Below, one piece after another: positions 53,847 through 64,000 of a stretch of 64,000 nt of DNA. A program made the translations under genes and the position numbers. Every line of letters begins with the position of its first letter. The first letter of the stretch is position 1. The stretch is from positions 5,688,375 to 5,752,374 of the forward strand of contig JAKZAN010000002.1 of NCBI GenBank assembly GCA_023053545.1, given 5' to 3'. The notes under the pieces were generated by a model. It did no database searches. It had not been told where the DNA came from and saw only the letters and a list, made by a program, of their open reading frames with translations. This DNA comes from Lepidurus packardi. Its lineage: Eukaryota > Arthropoda > Branchiopoda > Notostraca > Triopsidae.

Positions 53847-54800
53847 CAGGGGCGTAGCTTCGTGGACGCAAAGTACGCAACTGCGTACAACTTGTTCAGT
53901 TTAGAAAAATAGTGCAGAATTAGTGCACAAAATAGTGCAAATTACGATGATGCCAAAAGATATTTGGTCTCGATTAGGAAATTTAACTTCCTTGTAAGTC
54001 TAGTGTATACATAGCGCAACCATACATGACCTTAGCGCAAAAAAGTACTTCATCTGAATCTTCAGAAAGAGAATAGTGACTTGATCGAAGCATCTGAACA
54101 AGCTACCCCAGTAATAGGTGTTTTAAAAATGATACGAGCTAACGCCGACGAGAAGTTTCGCGAACTTTACTCTGAAGCAAGGAGAATGGCAGATTCAGTG
54201 TTTACGAAAGAGTGTATGCCCCGCATATGTGGCAGTCAGACAAAAAGGAGTAATGCAACAGCAGAAAATCGAGAGACGTATTACCGAACAAATGTTTTTG
54301 TTCCTTTATTGGACCACATAGTTTCCGAACTACAAACCCATAGTTTCTGAACTACAACTAGTGAACAAGCAAAAAAAGTTTTAGCTCAGCATGTGATCCC
54401 TGCAAAGGTGAAGATGCTAGATCTAGATTCGCTACAGGGAAGGCAAATTGTCAAGGATATATATACGAAGCTTTTCGAGAGGACCTGGTACCGTTTACCT
54501 CCAAGAATTTTGAATATCAAGCTTTATTGTGGCAGGTACAGTGGAAGGATGTTAAGCTCGACCAAGCACCAAAGAAATTATTGACACTTTGTCATCAATT
54601 TAGGGGTGATTACTACCCAGCAGTTGTCAGTCTTTTAAGAGTTTAACAAGCCATACTAGTTAGTGTTGCGACCGTCGAGCGCTCAGAGCGTTCAGTGCCC
54701 TGCGCCGCAACAAACACCTCAACAAACAAACAAACACAACGGGCCAAACGCGACTTGCTGTCTTGCTCTCCTCCATATACATTAAGATATTCAAATGGAT
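53847..54800 (+). pseudogene. Broken hAT-family transposase fragment
   Basis: Remnant of a hAT DNA transposon related to the P52rIPK/ZMYM-type transposases. A frame at 54081-54350 carries the characteristic MPRICGSQTKRSNA and YYRTNVFVPLLDHIVSELQ, then stops. Further sequence matching the hAT dimerisation region occurs at about 54560-54790, with VATVERSE and SFSALRR-like residues split by a frameshift near 54690. Several stops and shifts show it is dead. CAGGGGCGTAGCTTCG at 53847 resembles a hAT terminal repeat; the matching right end was not found with confidence. Confidence 0.8.
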
Positions 54801-55522
54801 GTACATAAATTAGTTAATGATTTTGAACCATGTAGAGATAGACGTCGAGTTTATTTTCTTATTTACCATTCGCTTGGCTATGGGTCCCCCCAAGCCAGAT
54901 GGCAAGGTATTATCTGCTCCCAGGCAGGGGTTTCTCCAGGTACCACCCGGGTCTCTGTGGCCCACTTTAGCGACTTTAATTGTACTGTACAATCATTTGA
55001 ACCTAACTAGCCAATGAAAGGCGAAAATGGACTGAAAACTAAACCTGGGGAAGTCAATAAACGAAAAGATCTAGCTAAAAACAAACTATGAAAAGCACCC
55101 AACATCAGAGTACCCTAAACTTCGGGCCAATCCTTCATTGGAGAAGATTGCAGAGTGAATAAAGTGCTTTATTCAAAGGGAGTATATATAAAGATAAACC
55201 GGCAGAACAAGTAGCCATAGGAAAAGAGAGGGAAATCGATGATGACACGGCCAGAGAAGAAAGTCCCCTTACGGTGTTCATGACGAATCTTGCGCTCTTG
55301 ATCTGGTAGCTGAAAGTGTAGAGTTTAATCGACGTAAATCTGGAATCCGACGGAATGACGATCTTCAAAGTAGATTCTTGAGGCTTTTTAGTGATGATCC
55401 GGGACTTGCAGGAACTTCAAAGATGGCAGGAATCCTTTTTGGGTAGGAGTTCTTCAGGCTTGAACATAGAGCTCTGGGTGACCATGTTCCACTCCCTTGG
55501 TTTGAACAGGTCGTAGATATTA

Positions 55523-55752
55523 TTAACGTTCGAACTGCCCGCCAAAGACAGCCACTGCTGTCTAAGGTTAGCCACCGCCATGATGAAAACATCCAACGAT
55601 GTTTTCAATATGAATTGCCCGCCAAAGACCGATACTCCTGTCTAAGGTTAGCCACCGCCATAGTTAACGTTCGAACTGCCCGCCAAAGACCGCCACTGCT
55701 GTCTAAGGTTAGCCACCGCCATATTGAAAACCTCAACGATGTTTTCAATATG
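55523..55752. repeat. Core-plus-hairpin repeat array (three cores)
   Basis: A core of about 55 bp (GAACTGCCCGCCAAAGAC…CTAAGGTTAGCCACCGCCAT) occurs at 55523-55581, 55604-55661 and 55663-55722. Cores 1 and 3 are each followed by a palindromic spacer (GAAAAC…AACGATGTTTTCAATAT, near 55582-55605 and 55722-55752). Copies are about 90-95% alike, so the array is fairly young or recently homogenised. Confidence 0.8.
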
Positions 55753-56124
55753 CACTTCACTGCACTACACCACTTCACTTCACCACTTTGACCTAAATCT
55801 TAAAATTAGAAACAATTAAATTAATTAAAAGTCAAGTCAGTTCGGTCAGTTAGTTAAAGTCAGTCAGTTGAAACTCAGTTGACATCCTGAAGTACTAGGA
55901 GAACGGCGAATGAAGAAGCGGCGATTCTAAAGCGTGACTTAGGGAAAAGTGAACAAATTTAAAATTAAAACTTAAAATAAAACTCAACAATACAAACTGC
56001 GTGTAAGTCGGCTCTTTGCTGTCCTTTCAAGTAATCTTAAACATGGCTGCAAAGTCTTGTGATCCATATTCGACTTCAGATAGACTTATATTTGCTCACC
56101 TGAAAGAAACAATGAGTGGTAAAA

Positions 56125-58280
56125 ACTTATTATGTAAATTTAAAGTGTTACTACCATCACTCCGAAGCTCCCTATAAACTTTAAACTGAAATCGGATTCG
56201 TTAGGAGATGTTGACCTCTAGGCACAGGATTACTTCCACTTCCCCTTCATTTCGCCACCGAAAACTAGGAGAAAAGAGAAAAATATCAGTACGCATAAAA
56301 GCAATACATTAACAAAATGTTTAAAACTTACAAATAAGTGTGAACAAACACATCCGCAGAGGAAGGCTCCCAATACGAGTGAAAACAGAAAACGTATAAA
56401 AAGGATAAAACTTGTCCTGATTTGCGTTTGTAGACTTCCGGTGACACATACAAAACAACAACACAAGTTGCAGAAAACGTGTGTAAAGGAGAAGGACTTT
56501 TGAGAAGGAGAAAACTTGCCGAGTTTTGTGTTTGTAGACTTCCGATGGACAAATAAAAAACAACAACACAAGTTGCACACGTTTGAGACATTCTTCAAGT
56601 CGACCTCACTTCTGCATTTCCGGTTCGGTACATCGTATAAATGTCGTAACACCCAGTTGTCCTCCCCCTTTCGCCACCTTCCACCCACTTTAGTCGATTA
56701 ACGTTACCAAAGAACCTGCAACGAAACGTTAAGTAGAAAAAAGTAAGTTCGAATTGTATACAAACGAATCAAAATCTAAACGACATGGGAAAGAAAAAGA
56801 TTATGTTTTACCTAGACTTCGCGAACACTCCGACTTACAAAAGTTGACTTTGGCTTCGCAGGCAATACTGGGAACACCGCTGAATGCGAAGAAAGCTCAC
56901 CAAGGGACCAACCCGAAGCAACAGTCTATCGCTGCACTTTTCACTCTTGAAAACACTGGGATTTGAACACTGGGGCATGAAGGAATCCCAAAGATCAGGC
57001 AAATGCTTCCACAGGAGAAACTTCCATCTGCACTTTTCGGTCTTAAAAACACTGGGATTTGAAGAAAGGGGCATGAAGGAATCCCAAGGATCAGGCAAAT
57101 GCTTCCACAGACGAAACTTCCATCCCTGCCTGGGCTGCGTTCTTCAATAGAGGCTCCCCAAATCTATTGACGACCCGTTAACCATAGAAAAGCTTCGTTG
57201 TTACCATTAAAGACCTAATGAATGGCAACAACAAAGACTTTTCGCCGCCCAGGAAATTAAAAGTTGCGGCAAAAGACCTAACCGGCCAACAACATTTTAA
57301 CTCCTGGCATACCTGTTCCTTCTGGTTCTCCTGATTCCCACAGAAGGTAAGTAGCTACCTCCAAGTAGCAGAATATCAGCTTAGCAGATTAAAGTTGTAA
57401 ATTGTGTCGACTGCGAAGGATGATGTAAGGGATGAAGTAGAGAGCACACTTAACACCAACACATTTTCTTTTTTTTTACTGGCGTAGGCCTGACGAGCCT
57501 TTTGCCAAACACCACACTTAACACTTTAAACGCGCACTTGAATTGACTCCAGGTTTTCGACGATCCAATTCATAATGTTTTCGAAGATAACACTTAATCT
57601 GATTGTTCATGTTCAGCATGATTGGTAATGTTTAACTATAAACTCACTACTAGCTTTAACAAGGTCGCTGGAGAAAAACATGCGCACTGACTGATTGCTA
57701 GGGAGCAACTGACGTTACAAGGGTTCTTCAGGGTGGACATCCGTTCAAAGGCAACAACTTGTGGATTCGTTCTCCTGATGGCATGTAAGTGGTGGAAGGT
57801 GGCGAAAGGAGGTGGGGCAGGAAAATTGGGGGTTTCGAACTTCATATGATGTCGCGAAGCGAAAAAAGGAAGATGTAAGGTCGACTTGGCCAACGTCTCA
57901 AACGTGTTCAGCTTGTGTTGTTGTTTTTTATTGGTCACCTGAAGTCTACAAACGAATCTGGACAAGTTTTAGCCTTCTCAAAGTGAAGTGGCTTTTCATG
58001 CGTTCTTTTTGTTTTTAATACTCATTTGGGATACTGTACTCTGCGGATGGGTTTGTGGGCCTCAACAATTATTTGTAAGTTTTGAACATTTTGTTAACGT
58101 ATTGCTTTCATGCGTATTGATACTTTTTCTCTTTTCTTCTAGTTTTAATTGGCGAAATGAAGGTAAAGAGGAACACCCAATCCTGCGTCAACATCTCCTT
58201 ACGAACCTGGTTTCAATTTTAAGGTCTTTTGGAGCTTCAGAGTAATGGTAGTAACACTTCAAATTTACATTTATAAGTTT
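56125..58280. mobile_element. Old foldback structure with ~500 bp diverged inverted arms
   Basis: Sequence 56125-56690 matches the reverse complement of 57785-58280 along its length with many mismatches (roughly 80% by eye), for example AGTGTTACTACCAT and TTCATTTCGCCA in both arms. The left arm also contains an internal duplication of a segment with ACAACAACACAAGTTGCA (near 56452-56476 and 56556-56580). Apparent peptides in the arms mirror each other only because the DNA is repeated. No transposase is seen between them. It is most likely an aged non-autonomous transposon or an inverted segmental duplication. Confidence 0.7.
56930..57122. repeat. Tandem duplication, unit about 96 bp
   Basis: Two adjacent copies share CACTGGGATTTGAA, GGGGCATGAAGGAATCCCAA and CAGGCAAATGCTTCCACAG and differ at a few positions. 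They lie between the arms of the 56.1-58.3 kb foldback structure. Confidence 0.8.
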
Positions 58281-58451
58281 TAAATACTCAATAATTTCTC
58301 TTCCGTGCAAAGGAAATAAAGCCTATTTTGAACTTACCAACACGTCGGTCTGTGGATCCCGGGAATCATATGGACGGTACCATTATTATTTTTTTAGTGC
58401 TCAAAAAGTCTTTGGTTAATTTTCTTTGGTGCTTTGGTTAATTTGGAAGGT

Positions 58452-58535
58452 CTTACTCAGTTAATATGAATAATTGATATACGGGTTTTTTAGCGTCAAC
58501 ATGTAATTTGGTCTGTGCTATAACACAATTTCACC
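58452..58535. repeat. Diverged relative of the Wnt-intron foldback element end
   Basis: TTACTCAGTTAATATGAATA, then AATTGATA, GGGTTTTTTAGC, AATTTGGTCT and GCTATAACA follow the same order and spacing as the right arm of the element at 2740-2820 (TTACTCGGTTAATATGCATA, AATTGACA, GGGGTTCTTCAGC, TTTTGGTCTC, CTATAACA). This suggests an older, degraded member of the same repeat family. Confidence 0.6.
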
Positions 58536-58928
58536 GTGAAACACTACTCGCCTTTTACCGGTGAAAGCAGGTAGAGAACCTGCAAAACGTTACTTATAAT
58601 TACTTGCAACAGATGGCGAACGCGCATATTTTACACAACAAATTGTAATCAGATTAGCATGTCTCAGTATAGATGGTGTTTGTGTAGCTCCGAATTCCAA
58701 ATTGGATAAAATCACGTCAACAACAAAGTGCAATCCTGGTTAACTTAAGTTAAAAATGGCTCGAAAGGATCGTCTGGTTCGTAGGCAGGTCTAATTTTTC
58801 ACTATCTCTTCTATCAGATTGTCTAACTAAATGTAATTAGGGGTTCAGGAAACGGACAGCTAGTTGTGCCGTCAAATCAAGTCCCTACTCCAGCAAGTTC
58901 CCTGTCTTCTAAATTAAAACCTGTCCAG

Positions 58929-61727
58929 ATGGAAGAGTTGTGGAGTCCAACTCCTTACACCGCTTTTAAAGCCTTCGTCTCTGCCCGTCTCTGTGCAGCA
59001 ATTTGGACGAGTATCTCTGATTGCGACGAGACATACAATTACTGGGAGCCCGTAAGAAAATTCTCCGCAGTTTGGCACTACTTTTTTTCAAAAATCTTCT
59101 TAATCTTAATTACTTCCAATAGACTCACTACCTGTTGTATGGCAAAGGATTTCAGACATGGGAATACTCTCCACAATATGCGCTACGCTCATACACGTAC
59201 TTGCTGCTCCATGCAGTTCCTGCTTATCTCTACAGCCTGATCCAGACCAACCGCATACTAGTCTTTTACTTTGTTCGTTGTATGCTAGCCTTACTTTGTT
59301 CTCTTTGTGAAGCTTACTTCTATAGGCAAGTTTCCAGAATTTTCATGAAAAACAATGTTTAATCAAAATCTAAAATTTGTAGGGGAGTTTGCAAACAGTT
59401 TGGTGCCAATGTGGGTCGACTGCTGTTGACTTTCCAATTATTCGCAGCTGGCCTATTCCTATCTTCTGCAGCTTTCCTGCCGTCATCCTTTTCCATGTAA
59501 ATCTATCTACTTTGAACCTGAAAAAATGCAAACTTTAAATCCCGCTTAGGTACATGACCTTATTAGCCATGGGGGCGTGGTTTACCAATGATGCCCGCCT
59601 CGCTATTTTTGCAACAGCTCTGTCTACGTTCCTCGTCTGGCCATTTGCTGGCTTGTTAGGGTAAGAGAAGCCTAATGTACTGTTGATTAAGAAATTGGAT
59701 GAATGTATGCAAGTAATTTATTGGGTGTACGTTAGAATACCGATTGCGTTGGACCTTTTGTTGCGCCGTCGACGCTGGAAAACGTTTTTGACATGGTCTG
59801 CGCTTTCCACTTTGATCATTCTGGTATGAATTGGCACATTTTGTCACTATCCAGGGGGATTTTCATTGGCATTGATTCAGGTACCTATGGTAGCCATTGA
59901 CTCGCATTATTACGGTCGATTGGTGCTCGCGCCTTTCCAAATCATTGCGTATAACGTGTTCTCCAATCACGGACCGGACTTGTATGGTACGGAGCCATGG
60001 ACTTTTTACTTCCTCAACGGTTTTTTAAATTTCAATCTTGTTTTCCTTTTGGCCCTGACTGCATTTCCTGTGACGGTAAGAAAAACGAAAAGAATAAAAT
60101 GGGTTTACCCAGCACTTTTCTTATTCACCACCACAGGATAAGCCACCCCAGCAACTTATTTCTTACCCTTTTTTCCCCCGCAGATATTGAGTCGTTTATG
60201 GTCCAAGCGCGTCACAACCATCAATTCCATTCCTAAGTGGTTGAGTTTACTACCGCTAGGGCTTTGGTTTGCCGTCTTTTTCACTCAGCCGCATAAAGTA
60301 TACCTCGCTCAAAACTCGGATCAGACCCAGAATCGAACGATTTCTATTTTCTTTTTGCAACCATCCAGGAAGAGCGATTTCTATTTCCTGTCTATCCACT
60401 GATTTGCTTAGCAGCTGCAATCAGCGTGGATGAGCTTCAAGAGCTCTGGGCATGCAGTTCTAAATTGATTTGGCGTCACTCAAAATCTGCAGTTCACTCA
60501 AGCAGCTGGATTGCTGTGCTCACCATTGTTGTCTCCGCGTTACTTTCGGTGTCGCGGATTTTCGCCCAGTACCGAGGTATAGTGTTATAGCTTTGTTTGA
60601 AAATTTGAGCCTATATGCATTCCCTAACGACCAGCTAAGGTAAGGTTTATTTTTTTTTTCTCTAAACAGGGTTTCACGCCCCACTTGACGTGTTTATGGA
60701 ATTGAATCGCTTGGCAGCAGAGGAGCCTAGATTTCAGAATCAACCATTCAACGTTTGCGTCGGCAAAGAATGGTACAGGTTCCCCTCCAGCTTTTTCCTG
60801 CCGAACAAGTATGATCTCGTTAAACTTCGTTTCGTCCAAGTTTTCTTTTTCACAAGAAAAAAACAACAAACGGAAAATGTATATAAAGTAGTGCATGCTT
60901 TAATGAACTCTTATAAGTTTTCTATTTCCAATTATTAGTTTAGGGAACTAGATCTTACAGACTCTTAGAAAGAAGTTTTGTTGGGATTGAAAGGAAAATC
61001 TTATTTTTGAGGGATTGGAATATTACCAGCCTGCTGAGTTTTTTTAAATTTATTTACTTTTAAATAGCTGGAACTTGCTATTCTTGGAATCTGAATTTCG
61101 AGGCCAGCTGCCAAAGCCTTTTGCACCTCGACCTAATGGCACCTGGCTGAACCCTTCACACATGAACGATCTCAATCTCGAGGAGCCTTCACGCTACGTA
61201 AATTAAATACTTGTGTTTTTCAAGGGGGTGAAGCGGATTTTTTTTTAATTTTGTTTGTTTTTGCTTGTTTCGTGTTGGTGTTGTTTCATTGAGGTAGTCT
61301 TCACTGGATGAGTGCCATTTTTTAGTGGATTTGGACTCGGAGCAAACAGTGCGGGAACCACGCTACAGTTTAATGAAGGCACAGTGGCAAGTTATCTTCT
61401 CGGTAGATTTTCTGTCCAGTTCCAGGTAAAACTTTTTTAATCATGACGCGCAAAGTTTGTGCGTAGCCGAGCAAAAAAGCGAGAGAAACTAAAAGGAATA
61501 AGAAAAGGAAACCCAAAGTAATCCAAAGCTATAAAAAGAAAACGAACCAAAAGATATAAAAAGACATTGGTCGGGTGTTACGTTATAGGTCCCATCGATT
61601 CCTGCGGGCTTTCTACGTGCCGGGCTTGACTGAACACCATTGCCATTATGCTGCCTACCAGTTGTTGCTTAACGTGACCAAGAAAGAAATGAAAAGCAGT
61701 TTCCCCAGTGCTAGGAAACGGCATTGA
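58929..61727 (+). CDS. ALG9: ALG9 alpha-1,2-mannosyltransferase
   Basis: An ER-membrane enzyme that adds the seventh and ninth mannoses to the dolichol-linked oligosaccharide used for N-glycosylation. Twelve exons join in phase from Met 58929, giving about 563 residues. Visible are SARLCAAIWTSISDCDETYNYWEP (with the conserved lumenal Asp-Glu), YGKGFQTWEYSPQYALRSY, SSAAFLPSSFSM, MVAIDSHYYGRLVLAP, FSNHGPDLYGTEPW and EERFLFPVYPLI. The end carries EFRGQLPKPFAPRPNGTW, MNDLNLEEPSRY, FLVDLDSEQTVREPRYS and LRAFYVPG. Multiple hydrophobic segments fit a polytopic protein. The reading frame is open upstream of Met 58929 to about 58842, and a small ATG exon at 58756-58788 may be the true start, though its phase does not join cleanly. 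Exon 3 ends at 59325 with a GC donor. Confidence 0.95.
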
Positions 61728-63134
61728 CTCGCCGGCTTCGTTAGATGAGTAAGCCCAACGCTACACAGCTTGTGGATTTGGGCAGACATATCACATCCGA
61801 GGGGGACATTAAAGTTTTTTTTTTTTTTTCTACGAATTTTATCAGAATTGCAAGTTAGTCTCAAAGGTGTTGGGGAATGTGATGACGTGATTGTTGTGTA
61901 AAATAAGAAAGCAAATGGAAGGAAAAAAGTTTCAAGACTTTACAGTTTAATCTTATATTTGGGTTTTGACTTTCTCATCTTCTTCGTCTTGTTTGTCTCT
62001 CTGTCTTTCTCTCACTTTCTTGGAAGACAACAAACTGGGTTTTCCGCTCACTTTTTGTACGCCACTCCTTTACAACATGGTTCATAGGATCCCCTATTGA
62101 TTAAGCACTCATCAAACCCATGATCGTGCACTTTAGCGTTTATTGGACGTTTCGAAGAGAGCTTTATTTCGACTCTTTTTTCCCTCTTCTTTCCCACTTC
62201 TTTTTTAAGAGAATTTTGTATACATTTTTTTATCATTTCTTTTTTTTGCTATTTGTGATGGTTTGGCCTGGGTTTAGCCAGATCAGATTTCCCGAAAAGT
62301 TTCGTGCCAAGGGAGGTGGGACAATTTTCACACTCCAACAAGCCACAGGAGATGAGCGACAGCTTCTTTTTTTCGTTGTTCTCCTTATTGGGAACCCAAA
62401 ATGGTTGATGTGACGTTGCATTTGGCACGCGCGGAAGGATATAACTTTCTGGGTGGGCGAACTGCTAGTTTCACTGTCGTCCCTAATTGTTGTCGTCCGC
62501 ATATTGGCAATGGGGAAGAAATTTTGCGGAAGTTCTCCGTTTTCGAGGTTTTTTTTCTTTTTAAATTTTTTGTCCACTTGGCACTCTCAGCGTTGAGCAT
62601 ATGTAAATTCCATTGATCGCGTGGTCACACTTTTGGGAACAAGTTGGAACTTGTTACTTTTTTTAACAGCAACTTTGCCCCCTAATGGTTGGAGGCTGTT
62701 AGTTGATGAGATGTAAACTCATAAAAAAGGAAGAGTGGAAAGTGAAACTTTAAAAAGGAAAAATTCAAGGGAAAATTGCTCAAGTTTGTTGGCCCATTAG
62801 CTAGTTGCTATACACTATTTAGTAAAGTTATCGAAAGTGAAAACTGGGATTGATATTTGGCTTTTCTTAGAAAGGAGTGCGAAATTAACCCTGTTTGGTG
62901 CATTTTGGTAAAATTTTTTTAAGTGGGCTTATAGTAAATTATGAAGATTAATTCTAAGTTTTGGAGACTTGTTTTGGAGAATTGTTGAAAATATAAAAAA
63001 TATGTTTTTTTTTCTTGGAACGAAGAGGTTATGCTTGATCGTCATTAGCTTCTTATCTAGGGATTTTTTGTTGGTTTATTCCTGAACTTCTGCGTGGGTG
63101 CGGGGGGGGGGGGGGGGAGGAATCCGTTCACATT
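61728..63134. other. Convergent 3' gap between ALG9 and the coiled-coil gene
   Basis: AT-rich, with no recognisable gene. It should hold the 3'UTRs of both converging genes. A 16-base G run lies at about 63102-63117. Confidence 0.5.
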
Positions 63135-63732
63135 TCATATGGCGGATTCTCGGTTGCGTTCATTATCCTCGGTGGCGTCGCTATCCCCGCTGCTCGCTCC
63201 GCAAATTTGCATTTCGATTTCCGCCAATCGATTTTCCACTTCCCACTGTTGGCGATTGAGCTTGGCAGACATGGCTGAATTTTCCGTTTCCAGCAGCTGA
63301 AGGCGTTCACGTAACCGGGCGATCTCCGCCATGAGCGCTTCCGCGGAAGCTCGGCGATCCAATCCGGGACCTGCAGAACCACATTTAAAAAAGAAATGTA
63401 AAGTTAAGACCATGTAACTTCTTTCAGAGTAAGGTATTTTTCTTATAAGCTCGAAAGGAACTAGGGGCCGTTACCATAGGAATGCTGCAGTTGGGAAGGG
63501 ATAAGGATTTGTTCATTGGTGTAATAGTGCATGAAATTAGTCGGAGGATAGTGCTGTTGCTGCTGTGGATGAGACGGGCGAGTGTCAGGGAGAATAATAC
63601 AGGCAGAAGATGCAGATCCCGTGGCGGCAGCGGAAGTAGTGGCAGGAGAAGTTAAGGGTGAAGCTACCAAACTGTAGGATGTGGTCGTACTTCGCTTGTC
63701 TGAATCACAAGAAGCCACACTGGCTTCTGTTC
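63135..63732 (-). CDS. Coiled-coil protein of unknown identity, 3' part
   Basis: Two exons, 63732-63475 and 63370-63135, join in phase 1 to read LQHSYGPGLDRRAS. The upstream exon continues the frame toward higher coordinates, so the 5' part is outside or near the window edge. The upper exon is rich in Ser, Thr, Ala and Gln (including a QQQQ run), as in disordered regulatory regions. The last exon has a RRAS basic-Ser site and then a heptad-like coiled coil (EIARLRERLQLLETENSAM, QQWEVENRLAEIEMQI). An acidic linker follows, and the protein ends NERNRESAI. The final ESAI fits a class I PDZ-ligand (Ser at -2, Ile at 0). I do not recognise the family. Confidence 0.75.
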
Positions 63733-63883
63733 CTGTAATAGTAAAGAAAAACAAGCACCGGAAATTAAACTAAAAGAGACATAGAATAAGTGTATGTAAG
63801 ATTCTTCACACAAAGAACATTGTTTGGCTTATCCTTCTAGTCTTTCTTCCCCCAGAAAATGCTACTAGATAGTCTAGCTTGAG

Positions 63884-63962
63884 TGACGTCAGAGGGCATT
63901 GTTTTGATTATGCCATTCCACATAATCGATAACCTCGATAACGATACCAAAAGCATATCGAT
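63884..63962. promoter_or_regulatory. CRE and clustered CGATA motifs near the right edge
   Basis: A full TGACGTCA palindrome at 63884-63891 is followed within 75 bp by several CGATA units (AATCGATAACCTCGATAACGATA and CATATCGATATG). TATCGATA-like sites are bound by DREF in Drosophila housekeeping promoters. The site may be intronic or a promoter of the minus-strand coiled-coil gene. Confidence 0.35.
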
Positions 63963-64000
63963 ATGTTGTACATCCAGCGTTGAAGTTTAAAGACTTCGAA

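Noticed and set aside
56321..58245. Two similar peptides encoded on opposite strands, suggesting a small gene family
   Set aside because: They are produced by the inverted DNA repeat itself; no start, splice structure or domain supports genes.
62233..62616. Overlapping frames on both strands 3' of ALG9
   Set aside because: They lie in the convergent 3'UTR region, include homopolymer-coded Lys runs and show no motif.

Overview
The window is nuclear DNA from a metazoan. Genes are split by many GT-AG introns, from about 50 bp to several kb, and lie on both strands. There are no operons, bacterial ribosome sites or CRISPR arrays. An animal type-2 cryptochrome, Wnt, a DAN-family BMP antagonist and heparan sulfate 6-O-sulfotransferase place it in Bilateria. 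Two tandem secreted proteins resembling the arthropod 27 kDa hemolymph protein family suggest an arthropod. The species cannot be named from the sequence.

Layout. Seven genes in a row run on the minus strand from 1 to 27 kb: a Wnt ligand (3' end cut by the window start, a foldback element in one intron), UDP-glucose:glycoprotein glucosyltransferase (UGGT), two tandem secreted paralogs, cryptochrome, heparan sulfate 6-O-sulfotransferase and GMP synthase. A long plus-strand gene (about 30.0-46.7 kb) encodes a PTB-SH2 adaptor of the SH2D5 type, with a 9.3 kb intron. Next come GAPDH (minus), a DAN/NBL1-like cystine-knot protein (plus) and mitochondrial ribosomal protein mS22 (minus). From about 53.8 to 58.6 kb lies a repeat island: a broken hAT transposase, a short core-hairpin repeat array, an old 2.1 kb foldback structure and a diverged relative of the Wnt-intron element. 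ALG9 mannosyltransferase (plus) follows. The 3' end of an unrecognised coiled-coil protein (minus) runs to the right edge.

The genes do not form one pathway. Three act in the secretory route (UGGT in glycoprotein folding, ALG9 in N-glycan assembly, the sulfotransferase in proteoglycan modification) and two encode developmental ligands or antagonists. I take this as ordinary gene neighbourhood. I found no convincing undescribed system. The best leads are the TTAA-flanked foldback element and its relative, the promoter layout of cryptochrome, the exon gain and shared 5'UTR intron of the secreted paralogs, an unusual UGGT C-terminus, and a perfect 24-bp hairpin in the large SH2D5 intron. Exon joins were worked out by eye from splice sites, reading phase and family similarity.
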